This document shows, in pieces, positions 22,477-35,633 of a stretch of DNA of 64,000 nt. A program made the position numbers and the translations under genes. Source of the DNA: Mycoplasma sp. NEAQ87857. Its GTDB lineage: Bacteria; Bacillota_I; Bacilli_A; Mycoplasmatales; Metamycoplasmataceae. Where the stretch lies: assembly GCF_009792315.1 (NCBI RefSeq), contig NZ_CP045542.1:1-64000 (forward strand), in the 5' to 3' direction. The notes under the pieces were generated by a model. It had not been told where the DNA came from. It ran no database searches and saw only the letters and a list, made by a program, of their open reading frames with translations. Within the stretch, counting starts at the first letter, position 1. Every line of letters begins with the position of its first letter.

Positions 22477-22646
22477 GCACTTAAAACCTTAGTTAAATAG
22501 ATAAATTTAATCTAATTTAACTGTGGATATCTTAAATAAATGGTAAAAGCAATTAAAAAAATAAAAAATATTCTTTTTGTTATTGTTATAAGCGTTTAAA
22601 ATATATGTAAAACATTATTTTTATTAATTAATCAACTGGAGAATTT

Positions 22647-23621
22647 ATGCAACAATCAGAACTTAGTTTTCGTTATTACAGCGTCCAAAAAGATACTCAT
22701 ATTTCAAGTGAAGATTTATCAAACTTAAGAGAGCTTTATGGTTCAATTTTAGGACCTTGTCCTATTTTCTTATATGAATCTTTATTGGATTTTGTAAAAG
22801 GTGCTAATATGCGTCAATCTACTTGTGAGTTTAGAGTGTTGTCTGTTTATTTAAATATGACAGTTGAGCAATTAGAGGATGCTAGAATTAAGCTTGAAGC
22901 TATTGGATTGTTAAATACTTATTTTGATAATAAAAAATTAATTACAGTATTTAGCTTACAAAAACCACTAGATGCAATGAAGTTAAAAAAGAATGATTAT
23001 ATTTCAAAATTAATTATTAGTAAAATTGGTAAACCAAACTTTAAAGATTTAATCAAACATAAATCTAATAACATTCATATTTTAAATTCATCTCAATATG
23101 AAGATGTTAGTGCTAATTTCTTTGAAGTGTTTAATGATGATAGCAATAAAGAAACTTTAACTGATTTATTTATTAAAGCAGGAAAAGCTAAACGTAATGA
23201 ACAACAATCTAGCACATTAAATCGTACAATGTCTATTCCATTAAAATTAAACATTGGTCATGTTCAATACAACAATGAATATGAAGCAATTTTAAAATTA
23301 TCAGCTAAAGATTTCTTATTACAAATTTTAGAACGTGAATTAAACGATGATGAGATTAATTATTTAAATAAATGATCTAATGTTTTTGAAGATGCTAAAG
23401 CAATCAATTTAATTTCTTATTTAGCTTTTATTAATAATAATAAAAAATGATTAAATCAAGCACAATCATGAATGAATGAAGTGTATGAAAGATCATTAGT
23501 AGAATTTAATGATTTAGAAAATTACTTAGATCAAAAATTTAGCTTTTTTAGTCAATATAAAACAATTTATGAAACTAAACAAGCAATTAAACAATCATAT
23601 CTTTCATCAATTGATAAATAA
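22647..23621 (+). CDS. Replication initiation protein, DnaB/DnaD-like (Gram-positive type)
   Basis: A 324-residue protein. Residues about 15-110 resemble the winged-helix DDBH1 region of Bacillus DnaB/DnaD (LRELYGSILGPCPIFLYESL and the following MTVEQLEDARIKLEAIGLL). The C-terminal half has the DDBH2-like pattern FLLQILERELNDDEINYLNK. These proteins load the replicative helicase at oriC. GGAG lies 6 bases before the ATG. It reads through five TGA codons, mostly near the end. The adjacent DnaI-like gene, 11 bases downstream, supports the call. Confidence 0.82.
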
Positions 23622-23632
23622 AAGTAGGAAAT

Positions 23633-24505
23633 ATGAATCAATGAAATAATTGAAAAGAGCAATATAATCCAATTAAACTAGTACAAGGATTAAAAAATAA
23701 TGTTTACCTTCAACCTATTATTCAAAAATTAGAAATTACTGATCAAGAATTATTGACTCATTACACTATGTTTTCTAAATATTGTGAAGATCAAAAAGTT
23801 AATTCTCAAGACCGGATTTTTGATAAAAGTTTTAAACGTAATGACAACAATCAACTTGTTGAAATTTTAACTATTGCCAAAACCACTGCAGGTAAAGAGT
23901 TTATGTATCAAAACTACATTAAAAATACTCAAATTTCTAAGCCTATCATTGAACAATCATTAGATAAATTAGAAATTGATTCATATTATGATTTAAGTGA
24001 ACTAAAAAAACAAATTATTCGTAATATTAATAACATTTCTAAACTTGAAGGTTATGCAATTGAAGGTCAAGCAACTAGTATTAGACGTGAATTTTTAAGT
24101 TCTATAGTCAATTATTTTGCTTTAAATCAAATTTCAGCTTCATATATTGATTTAAATTATTTAGATGATAAAGTTAAAAATTTATTAAATTCACCTACTG
24201 ATGATTTAAGTGCTTTAATTGATTCTTTAATTGATGTTGATGTTTTAGTTATTGATGAATTAGGTTTTAAAAAATACTCAAAATGATTTTTAGAAACTAT
24301 TTTTATTAAAGTGTTAGATCAAAGAATTCAAAATAATAAATTAACTTATATTGGTAGCTATTATTCATTTTTTGAAATTAAAAATAATATTTTAATTAAA
24401 AATGAAGCTGAAGATAGTAAATTTTGACTTGATCGTTTATTTATGCTAATTAGACAAAATTGTCATAATCAAATACATGTAAGTAAGGAGAAATCATGAA
24501 AATAA
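23633..24505 (+). CDS. DnaI/DnaC-like helicase loader with degenerate P-loop
   Basis: A 290-residue AAA+ type protein. It starts with three Trp (MNQWNNWKEQY). The C-terminal ATPase region keeps a Walker B-like VLVIDELG and the KWFLETIFIKVLDQR helix found in DnaI. Where the Walker A motif should be (about residues 140-155) the sequence reads GYAIEGQATSIRREF and lacks the GKT/S lysine. The N-terminal part resembles the DnaI helicase-binding region only weakly. It overlaps fmt by 10 bases. Function as a loader is inferred from its DnaB-like neighbour. Confidence 0.78.
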
Positions 24506-25335
24506 TACTTGCTGGTACTCCTGAATTTTCAGTTCCGATTTTTGAAACTATTATTAACAATTTTGAAGTTGTAGCTATAGTTTCTCAACCAGATAAACAA
24601 GCTAATAGAGGTTATAAAGTTATTCCAACTCCTGTTAAATTATTAGCTAAAAAATACAACATTCCTTTATATCAACCTAACAAAATTGGTGAAATTTATC
24701 AAGAATTATCTCAAATTGATTTTGATGTACTACTAACTTGTGCTTTTGGTCAATATATTCCATCAAAAGTTTTAAAGTTAGCTAAAAAATGTGCAATAAA
24801 CATTCATGGTTCATTGTTACCTAAATACCGTGGAGCTGCACCAATTCAATATTCGTTGTTAAATAATGATCCAATTACTGGTATTTCATTGATTTATATG
24901 ACTGATGAAATGGATGCAGGAGATATTTTAGAAACTGCAACATTAGATATTGATGCTAGAGACACTAGTGATAGTTTATTTGTTAAAATGTCTAATCTAG
25001 CTCAAAAAAATATTGTTAATTGATTAAATAATATTCAAAACAATCAAATTAATCCAATTAAACAAGATGCATCTAAAGTAGCTTTAAGTCCCAAATTAAA
25101 AAAAGAAGATGCTTTATTAACTAATGATTTAACTTGTGATTTAGCTTATAACAAAATTAGAGCTTTTAGCTCTAATCCTGGAGCTTATATTATCCAAAAT
25201 AATAAAAGAATTAAAATCTATTATGCAGCTAAAGAAAAATTACATCCAAACGCTTTAAAATTAGACTTTTGTGATGGATGTTTATATGCAATAGATTATC
25301 AATTTGAATCTAAAAAAAGAGTAGTTTTAGAATAA
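24496..25335 (+). CDS. fmt: Methionyl-tRNA formyltransferase
   Basis: Adds a formyl group to initiator Met-tRNA. The 279-residue protein has the catalytic INIHGSLLPKYRGAAPIQ segment (Asn, His), the distal Asp in DEMDAGDIL, and an N-terminal IILAGTPEFSVP Rossmann start. The C-terminal OB-like domain is short. AAGGAGAAATC precedes the ATG. One TGA is Trp (IVNWLNN). It overlaps the DnaI-like gene. Confidence 0.95.
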
Positions 25336-25385
25336 TGGTACTATTACCATATTAAATAAAATGTATTACAAGGTACATTTTTTAT
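25333..25385 (+). terminator. Double hairpin terminator after fmt
   Basis: First hairpin ATGGTA/TACCAT (25335-25340 with 25345-25350). Second hairpin AAAATGTA/TACATTTT (25358-25365 with 25374-25381), followed by T residues. Confidence 0.75.
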
Positions 25386-25466
25386 TTTGCAAAACTTTAA
25401 TATAATAAACAATGTAAGATAATTATCTATAACATTAAATTCTTACTTATATAAATAAAATATTGA

Positions 25467-26477
<1,011 letters not shown>

Positions 26478-26483
26478 TTTATA

Positions 26484-26515
26484 AAAAAATAGCAACCACG
26501 GTTGCTATTTTTCTT
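26484..26515 (+). terminator. Terminator after gap
   Basis: Stem AAATAGCAAC/GTTGCTATTT (26487-26496 with 26501-26510), loop CACG, followed by T residues. Confidence 0.85.
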
Positions 26516-26569
26516 TGTAAAGTTATAAAATTATAAATATATAAATATATTTATAATTTAGGTGATATT

Positions 26570-29500
26570 ATGAAAACAAAAAGTATATTCGCAATCTTAT
26601 GCATCCTTGGTACATCAAGTTTAATAGCCTGTCATGCTTCTAATAATCAAGCTATAACAAAACCAATTAAAAAAGTTGATGATCCTTTAAAAAATCAACA
26701 AGATCCAAGTAAAAACAAGAAAAACGAAAACAATATAGATCCAAACAAAGATAAAAAAGATAAAAATTCTAATGACCCAAACAAAAAAGATGAAAATAAT
26801 GTAGATCCAAATAAAGATAAAAATGCAAATGACCCAAGTAAAAATAAAAAAGATGAAAACAATGAAGGTTCAAACAAAAAACAAGATCCGCTAAATAACA
26901 ATGAAAATAAAAACAATGAAGATGAAAACAGCCAAAAACCAAACACTAATAATCCAACTGATAAAAAACCAGGTGACGAACCAAATAATGACAATAAATC
27001 AGATTTAAACAATGGCGAAAATAATAATCCTTTGAATAAAAAAGATGATAATAAAAAAGAAACAGATAATTTAAATAATAATGAAGGAAATAATAACCCT
27101 TCAAACGACAACAAACAAAATGAAAACAAAACAGACACTAATATAAATAAAGATAAAAATAATAATAATAAAACAAATATCGAATCACCAAATACTGATT
27201 TAAATAGTGATAAAAAAGATGAAACGGATAAAACATCTTCTGGTTTAGAAAAAAACTCAGATAATAATTTAAATAATCATAATACTGACAATACACATTC
27301 AAACAACAACACAAATGAGACCAATAAAAAACAAGATGAAACAAATAAAACAGATACAAATACTGAAGGTAAAGGTGATGAAAAAAATAATAATGTAGGA
27401 AATAACGAATCATCAAATACTGATTTAAATGATAAAAAAGATGAACCTGAGAAAGTAGATAAAACAGATACTGGGACAAATGATAATACTGATTCTTTAT
27501 CAGCAGATAAAGATAACCATCCAATTGAACCAGAAAACAAACCTTTAGAACCTTCTGGTTCAAATGAACCAAATCATCCTAATGAATCAATTGATCACAA
27601 AGATGAAAATAATGAAATTGATAATAAAAATGATGATTCAACTAACATTAATAACAATGCGTTAGAAGTGGTTATAAACAATCCTGATCATTTACAACCT
27701 AAGATTACTTATGATAATGCTAGAAATACTGAAGGTTTATTAGTTCCAGATATTATTGATCGTGATCAACCTGAAAATTATAGATTACAAAGATATCCAA
27801 TAAGCAAAGAGGAAATGTCATTAGTATCATTAGATCATAATGATGAATTAAATTTCTTAAATAAATTTAATAATGATAATAATGATGTAGTGCATAAAAC
27901 TAATAGTTATGGACAAAGTTATTATGAATATCAAGATCCTTTTACTAAAATTATTTTTAGAGATTATGCATATGGAAATGGTAAGTATATTTTAGGACCA
28001 GATAATATAAAATTATTAGCTCAAGAATTTAAACGTAAAATACCATTTGGGCCTGAAGTTTATGATCTTGAAGCGGTTAATATTAATGATTTTAAAGTTA
28101 TTGATTCTAAAGCATCAGGTTTATATTTCCCTACATCAAAAAATATTTTTATCAACACTCAATCAGTTATAGGAACAGATTTTAAAAATTATGACGTTAT
28201 AGCTACTATAATGCCTACTTTATTCCATGAGTATATCCATCATTGAGCATTTAGTTATGCACAAATTGCTTTACCATTTGTAGCTATTACCAAAAATGAT
28301 TTACCAGCATATTTTAAGGATGATATTTTAGGTTCTAGTGAAATTATTTATAAACCAAATGTAGTATCAGGTTATGATAGACAATATTGAAATAAATATT
28401 TCACAGATAATTTAGTGCATTTATTAAACTTTGATTTTGATAAAAAAGCTGCTTTAAGTTCTGCTATTTTTGGAATATGACCAAGATTAAATAATCAAGA
28501 AATTTGAAATAGATTCTTGCACAACAATTTAACTCCAAAACAAATATGAGATTTAGCTAACCATAATAAAAGTATTGACACTGATTACAATACATTCTTC
28601 TATGAAGCGGGATTAACTTTTAATCTTCCTAAAAAGAATATCCCTTATTACTATTCATTAACTGAGTTAATGCCTAGAGAATACACTAAATTTGCTTATG
28701 AGTCATATTACAACATTAATGAAAAAAGAACTAATAAATTTATAGCAAGTAATGGTTTTGGATATTCTACTATTAGTTGATTTGGGATTAATAAATATAA
28801 TTCTAATAACATAAGACAATCAATCATACCTTCATCTAACTCTGATGATTGATCTAGAACATATTTAAACACTGAAAGCTCACCTTATCGTCAAGGAAAT
28901 TACATTCAAAATGCTTTAACTTTCCCAAATACTGTATTTAAAATTGATGATTATAAGTTCTTTGATGAAAATGGAGCAGAACAGACATTAGATGAATCAA
29001 GAAGTAAAAATCGTTCAATTGAGTTTTATAAACTATTTCTTGAAACTATGGGATATGGTAAAACTATTTCACAAGTCTTTTATCAAAATAAATGATCATT
29101 CCTTTATGCAAGAAACAAAGAGAAAAAAGGTGCTCCAGTAGCTGATGGAGAAACAGCAAATAATGTAAAACTTGCAGGTTATTTACCTAATACCAAATAC
29201 ACTGGATTTGCTTTTGTCAAAGATGGTAAAATTTACAATCAAACAAAATTTGATTATTCTCCAGCATTTAACTTCTTTGGTCATTATCAATTTGATCAAG
29301 GGGCTAGATTATTAGAAAATAATCAGCTTTCAAATGATAGATTAAATCAAATTGGAAATAGATTGTATCCAAAAAATAAATATTACACTTATATAACTGA
29401 TACATATATTAAGATCCATGATTTAACTCAAGTAAAAATGTGAATTGATAAAAATCATGATGGTATTGCTCAAGAAGATGAATTGGATAATAATTATAAA

Positions 29501-29650
29501 TTTAAATTACCAGAACATCGTTATGTAACTACTGCACGTAGTGGTAATCCAATGGATTCAAAATTTAGACCAATAGTAGCTTTAAAAGATAAAAATAATG
29601 AAAATGGAGTAGTGTTTGAAACAATTGTAGGACCTTCAAACAATAATTAG
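26570..29650 (+). CDS. HExxH metalloprotease lipoprotein (probably MYPU_1760 family)
   Basis: A 1026-residue surface lipoprotein: signal peptide with lipobox SLIAC (Cys21), then a ~340-residue Asn/Lys/Asp-rich stalk with DPNKDKK/DPSKNKK-type repeats, then a zincin domain. LFHEYIHHWA gives His553-Glu554-His557; SLTELMPREYTKFAYE downstream probably supplies the third ligand. Near the C-terminus DKNHDGIAQEDE resembles an EF-hand-type calcium loop. At least ten TGA codons are Trp. The family name is from memory of mycoplasma annotation and should be checked. A paralogue follows 1 base later. Confidence 0.82.
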
Positions 29651-29651
29651 T

Positions 29652-31715
29652 GTGAAAAAATATTGATTTAAGAAAATTATTATCGGTTTAAGTGTTTGCA
29701 GTACGATATTAGCTACTTCATGTGCTCAAACAATTAAAGAAATTAACATAGCTAATGATAATAATCAAACTTATACTCCTTTAAATAATTATTTAAGCCC
29801 TGAAGTTGCTAAATTATCCAATGATAGCTTAAAAAATAGTGAGTTATATTTACAACAACCTGAATATAAAACTATTAAAAAAGATAATGGTGTTGTACAA
29901 ATACCAGATTTAAAAGATTTTGATATTAATATTCCTTATAACTCTAATAAAATAAGAAAAATTTATAACAATGAGTATTTATCAGTTTATCAACCTGATA
30001 GTTTAAAAGATAAAGAATTAAATCATCGAATTAATAAATTTGATAATAATTTTATTCATACAGCTAATACCATTACTTATATCGATCCATATCTTAAATT
30101 AAAGTTTGTTGAATTTAAACTTAAAAATCAACCATATATTTTAGGAGAACAAGGTCTTAGATTATTAGCTCAAGAATTTAAGCGTAAGGTTCCTTTTGGT
30201 CCAGAAGTATTTGATCTAGATTCAATTTCAATTAATGATAATAGTTTATTAAAAACCACTTCTGAAGGTATTTATTATCCAGATTCTAAAAAAATCTCTA
30301 TTAGTATGCAGGGTCAAAGCTATGAAACAGTAGATGGATTAAATTTATTTAATAAAGTGATTTCAATTTTACCTGTAGTATTTCATGAATATATCCATCA
30401 TTGAGCTAATTCATACACTTTTTATGAACAAACAAATTTACTTTTTAAACCTAATCAATTAAACAATCAATTAAGTTTAAAAGCATTAGATAAATACGAT
30501 GTTTATAATGCAAAAGACTATTATAAACAAGATTATTATTATGAAGCTTGAAATTATAATTTTGCAACTAATTTCAAACAATTATTAAATTATGATGTTG
30601 ATCAATATAGTTATATTAATCAATTCTTAGCTAAAAGAATTTTATTTTTAAATCCTAAAACTAAATATTTATATCGTAATTTTACTTTAGCTACTTTGTA
30701 TAAATTAGCTAATGAAAAATATAATTTAGGCTATATAGATCCAAGTAATAAATATGCTTATACACCTTTAGAAGCGTTTAATTTAGATTTAAAAAACATT
30801 TTATATTACTATTCATTAAGTGAATTAGTTGCTAGAGAATACACTAAATTCGCTTTTGAACCTTATTATAATATTAATAGTCCTAAAATTATTTTTCCAG
30901 AAAGTGAATTTGCATCATTAGGAGCAAGTTATTTTGGAAATGGTATTTTTAGTGATTATGGTGATAGATTAACCAATGATAAATATGCTATTTTTAAACC
31001 TTCATCTTATTCAGATGATTGATCTAGAGTTTATTTAAATAATGAAAATGGTTTTTATCGTCAAGGTAATTATATCCCTCAATCAATTCAGTTTCCTAAT
31101 AGTGTCTTTGATATATCTAGCTATAAATATATTAATAAAGCTACTAACAAGATTTTATCTCTTGATCCTAATAAAACCAAAAATCGTAGCATTGAGTTTT
31201 ATCAATTATTTTTAGCAACTATGGGTTATGGCAAAAGTATTAGTAACATTTATACTAAAAACAATAAGCTTAAAATTAGTGGTTATTTAAAAACTAATAA
31301 GTATAAAGGTATAGTCTATATGCAAAATAATAAAATTTATGAAACTGTAAAGTTAGATTATTTACCTAGTTTTCATTTCTTTGGTCATCATCAATTTGAT
31401 CAAGGAGCAAATTTATATAACAATCAAAACGATCAAAGTCTTATGCGATTGTATCAATTGGGTAATAGATTATATCCAAAAGAAAAATATTATAGTTATA
31501 TCACTGATAAATTTATTAAAGTCAAAGATAATACTAATGTCTATTTTTGAGAAGATAAAAATAATGATAATATAGTTCAAAATGATGAAATAGATTATCA
31601 ATTTAATAATACTATTCCTTCATATAGAATCATTGCACGAAAAATGAACAATCAAACTGCAGTTGCTACATTAAATACTGGTGATTCTAACACTTTAAAA
31701 ATATATATAAAATAA
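29652..31715 (+). CDS. HExxH metalloprotease lipoprotein, paralogue without stalk
   Basis: A 687-residue lipoprotein (lipobox ATSC, Cys24) that starts at GTG 29652, one base after the stop of the upstream paralogue, so the two form an operon. It shares the protease domain: FHEYIHHWA (His245-Glu246-His249), SLSELVAREYTKFAFE, DDWSRVYLN, FFGHHQFDQGA and the EF-hand-like DKNNDNIVQNDE. It lacks the long stalk of the first copy. Five or more TGA codons read as Trp. Likely an exported or cell-bound protease; substrate unknown. Confidence 0.82.
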
Positions 31716-31740
31716 CCACTAAAAAAGTGGTTATTTTATA
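31709..31740 (+). terminator. Terminator after the metalloprotease pair
   Basis: Stem AATAACCACT/AGTGGTTATT (31711-31720 with 31726-31735), followed by TTATAT. Confidence 0.75.
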
Positions 31741-31750
31741 TAATAGGACT

Positions 31751-32356
31751 ATGTTACAACCTATAGAAAAACAAAAAAAGAAAAATATTTGAGAAGTTAT
31801 ATTGTTTGTAATTAAAGTGACTTTTATAGGATTTGGTGGTGGAAATGCTTTAATGCCAGTTATTAAAAAAGAAGTTGTTGATAACAAAAAATGAATGAGC
31901 ATTGAAGAATTTGACAATGTAGTAATTGTTACTAACATGCTTCCAGGACCTAGTGTTATTCAAACCATTTCTTATGTTTGTATTTATTTATTTGGTAAAT
32001 TAAAAGGTGCATTAATCACCTTATTTGCTATTTTGCCTCATGTTTTAGTAGCTTTTGGATTACTTTTATTATTTGATAAAGTACCTAAGCAATATATTAG
32101 TATATTATCAGTAGGAGTTTTAGTTTCTATTATTGCTTTTTTAATTCAATTTGGTTTAAGATATTTAAAACAAGCTAAACAAAGTTTAGCTTGACCAATT
32201 TGATTAACTATTTTTTTATTTGCAAGTTGTTATAGTTTATTTATTCCGGCTCCTTATAATTTACCTGTAGTAGCAATTGTTAGTGTAATAGCAATTTATT
32301 CAATTATTTATTTAATTAAAAAATACAAACTTAAACATAACAAAGGAGATAAATAA
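31751..32356 (+). CDS. Chromate transporter-family protein, first half
   Basis: A 201-residue membrane protein of the CHR family, short-chain form. It has the family motif FIGFGGGNALMP near residue 28 and NMLPGPSVIQT near residue 65, then four to five hydrophobic segments. In short-chain CHR systems two such proteins, encoded side by side, form one transporter. The natural substrate in mycoplasmas is unknown; chromate is not implied. The stop overlaps the next ATG (TAATG). Confidence 0.88.
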
Positions 32357-33081
32357 TGCCAATAGTAGGTTTAATTGTAGCTATTCCATTAATCATCATT
32401 ATCTCTTTATCAGTCTTTGGTGGTGGTCAAGTATTTATGCCAATCTTTAGTTGATTATGAAACTTATTTGCTAATAATTTTGGTGTTTCAATGATCAATG
32501 AAGATACTATTAATAAAATATTTACTATTTCAAATACAACTCCAGGAGTTGTATCAACTAAGTTTGCTTTTTTTACAGGTTATATAGTAGCTAATGGTGC
32601 TTGATGAGGTTATTTAGCAATGTTTTTAACTTATTTATTATTTTGCTTACCCGCAATTATAGTAATGGTCATTGCAATGAAGTACATTAATAAATTCAAG
32701 CACAATACTTATGTAGCAAATATGTTAATTATAATGAAACCTATAGTAGCTGGAATTATGGCTTCTTTAGCTTTACAATTATTAATTTCAGTTTTATTTC
32801 CTGAAATTTATTTTAATAAAAGTGTTGAGCAGTATTTTGGCAAAACTGTTATTAATCAACACTCATCAGCTACAGCATTATTTTTTGCTTCAAATACCCC
32901 TTATAGTAAATTATGTAATATTTTACTAAAAATTTATGTACCTTTAGGAATTATAGGGTCATATATAGTTGCTAAAAAAGGTTATTCATTATTTGTTATC
33001 ATAATCATTAATATAATTATTTCATTTATTTTATTTTTATTAATACCATATCTTGCAGGTTATCCAATACCTACAGCATAA
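32356..33081 (+). CDS. Chromate transporter-family protein, second half
   Basis: A 241-residue partner of the preceding CHR protein with the matching motifs SLSVFGGGQVFMP and TTPGVVSTKFAFFTG. It has five to six predicted membrane segments and an extra ~50-residue loop in the middle (VEQYFGKTVINQHSS). An AAAGGAGA site lies in the end of the upstream gene, and the two ORFs overlap by one base. Four TGA codons are Trp. Confidence 0.88.
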
Positions 33082-33113
33082 AAAATATCCAATTGAATTG
33101 GATATTTTTTTAT
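33080..33113. terminator. Bidirectional terminator
   Basis: Inverted repeat AATATCCAA/TTGGATATT around 33084-33106 with A and T tracts, between the convergent CHR and topA genes. Confidence 0.8.
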
Positions 33114-34966
33114 TGATCTTCATCTTGATCATCAGTGTTTTGCTCTAAATTATCACTAGCTTCAATGCTTCGAGTGAATTTACATTTAGGGAAGTTTTTG
33201 CAAGCGACAAATTGTTGACCTTTTTTGTTAGTTCTAATTACTAAAATACCTTGGTCTTCAGGACAAGGAGTTGGTAATTGAGTTAATGCAAAAGTAAATG
33301 GTTCAATTTTTTCACTTGCATGTTCAAACTCTTCGGTGAATTTAGTTCAAAAACTAGACATAACATCATTTTTATTAATTTGACTCTCAGAAATATCATC
33401 TAATTGTTTTTCAACTTCAGCGGTATAAACTTCATTAATAATATCCGGAAAAGCTCTAATAAGGTTTTGGATCACTATTTCACCAAATTCTGTAGGTACT
33501 AATTTACCTGCTTGTCTTTGAACATAATTACGCTCTTTAATGATTTTAACTGTAGTAGCAAAGGTACTTGGTCTACCAACTTTAATATTATCTAATGCTT
33601 CAATTAATGCACCATCACTATATCTAGCTGGTGGTTTAGTTTCATGTTGTTCAAAGTTAAAACTTTCAACATCTACTATTTGGTTTAATTGGTAATTTGG
33701 ATCAGGAACTTCTTCTTCTTTACCTGTAATTACATAATAACCATCAAAAATAATTTTTGAATAATTATTTTTGAATTTATATTGATCAGATAAATAAGTA
33801 TAAGTTGTATTTTGTCTAATTGGTTGTTTAATTAAAGCTTGCAGTGTGTTTTCGTAAATTAATTTATAAACTTTAAATTCATTATTGGTCATATCTGGAT
33901 ATTGTGCTTTAGCTAATTCAGGTGTTAAAGCAACATCTGTAGGTCTAATAGCTTCATGGGCATCTTGATCTCCACTAAATCCTTTAATATCATCAGCAAT
34001 ATACTCTTGTCCTCATTTATTTAAAATGTATTGATGAGCAGAATCAATAAAGGTTTGACTTAAACGAGTAGAATCGGTTCTTGGATAACTAATTAACCCA
34101 CCATCTCCATAACCTTCATATAACTTTTGAGCAGCAAATTGAGTTGCTTGAGAGTTTAATGAGCTTCTACGGTATAAAACAGCTTGTTTAAAAGGACTAA
34201 CTGCTGAAACTTTACGACTTTTAACTTCAACATCAACTACTTTAAGTTCTTTTTTAGTCGTTTGGAAATGAGATTTTAATACTTCAATTTGGTTTTCAAG
34301 AATTCAGTTTCTACGATCTGCAGAATTGTTTTCATCAAAATAATAAGCTAGAACTTCATTATTAACTAATTTAGCATTTAATTTGAAATATTTTTCAGGA
34401 ATAAACTTACGAATTTCATTTTCTTTATCTACTACTAATTTTAAAGCTATTGATTGAACTCTACCAGCACTTGGAGTACCTGGTGTATTTTTTAATTTAC
34501 CTCTCATTAAGTAGCTTAATCTAAATCCAATGATACGATCAAGCATTCTACGTGCTTTTTGAGCATCAATTAATGCTTCATCTAAAGTTGTAGCTTTTTC
34601 AATCGATTTTAAAATTGCATCTTTGGTAATTTCGTTATATTTAATTCTTGCATAATTATCTTTAATTTTAAAGTAATTAACAATGTGGCTACCAATTGCT
34701 TCACCTTCACGATCCGGGTCAGTTGCAATATATACAAAATCAGATTTTTTAAGTGCTTTTTTAATTTCTGAAGCAATATTACGCTTTGATGAATCTAATT
34801 GATATTCAGGTTCTCATTTTTCCATATCGATACCTAAACCAAAGGTTCCAGAAGTTTTTAATTTTAAAATATGTCCAACACTAGCTATGACTTGATAATC
34901 ATTACCTAAATACTTTTGTATTGTAGACACCTTATTAGGTGACTCGACTATTACTAAGTTTTTCAT
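33110..34966 (-). CDS. topA: DNA topoisomerase I
   Basis: Relaxes negative supercoils. The 618-residue protein starts [20 protein letters not shown] (Toprim) with the acidic [12 protein letters not shown] motif and has the catalytic tyrosine in [32 protein letters not shown] and [16 protein letters not shown] are conserved core segments. Only one short zinc-ribbon-like segment with Cys residues remains at the C-terminus (PTPCPEDQG, then [11 protein letters not shown]), before an acidic tail. TGA codes for Trp at several sites. Confidence 0.96.
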
Positions 34967-35129
34967 ATGATAAATATACCTTTATTTTTTAAAAAAAGAA
35001 TTAAAAAAGTTTTTTATTAATAAAAAGAATATTGATATTTAGATTAATTTCATATCAATTATTATTGTTTTATATATCACAATTTTTTATTCAAAAAAGA
35101 ATTTTTTTAAAATAATTTATCGTTTATTT

Positions 35130-35211
35130 ATATATAATAACAATTGAGTATATTAGTGCTATACTCCTTGGTTATGTTTATAACCCAGATATTAGACCAT
35201 AAGGAGAAAAA
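35130..35211 (+). promoter_or_regulatory. rpsF promoter and structured leader
   Basis: A TATAAT box lies at 35133-35138. The leader before rpsF can fold: GGTTAT/ATAACC (35170-35175 with 35180-35185) forms an inner hairpin, and CTCCTT (35164-35169) can pair with AAGGAG (35201-35206), which is the ribosome site of rpsF. In many bacteria the S6:S18 complex binds such a leader to limit its own synthesis. The match to that motif is my inference. Confidence 0.4.
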
Positions 35212-35613
35212 ATGTTTAAATACGAAATTATGACAATCGTAGATCCTAAAGCAGATGTTAAAGTAGTTGAAAACTTACTTAGCGAAGTATTTGCTGAAGG
35301 TGTTAAAAAAGTTGAAAAACTTGAAAGAAATGAATTAGCATACGAAATCAATAAATCAAAACACGCTCAATATGTTTTAGCATTAGTTGAAACTGAAGGT
35401 GAAAATATTGCTGAATTTACACGTAAAGCTAATATTATTAAAGAAATTTGAAGAAACTTAGTTATTAATTTAGATACAGAAAAAGGTTTAGGAGCAGAAC
35501 CTAAAAAAGCAAGAAGACACAAAAAAGCTTCTAGAGATTTCTCACAAAACAATGATAGACCTAGAAAACGTGTAGTTAAAAGTAGAAAACCAGAAACTTC
35601 TACAAAAGAATAA
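35212..35613 (+). CDS. rpsF: Ribosomal protein S6
   Basis: First gene of the conserved rpsF-ssb-rpsR operon. The 133-residue protein has the S6 start KYEIMTIVDPKADVK and the central NELAYEINKSKHAQYVLALVE. The C-terminal 35 residues after the fold are basic and disordered-looking (KKARRHKKASRDFSQNNDR), an extension seen in mollicutes. One TGA is Trp (KEIWRNL). AAGGAG lies 5 bases before the ATG. Confidence 0.96.
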
Positions 35614-35633
35614 TATTTAGAAAGAAGGAATAT

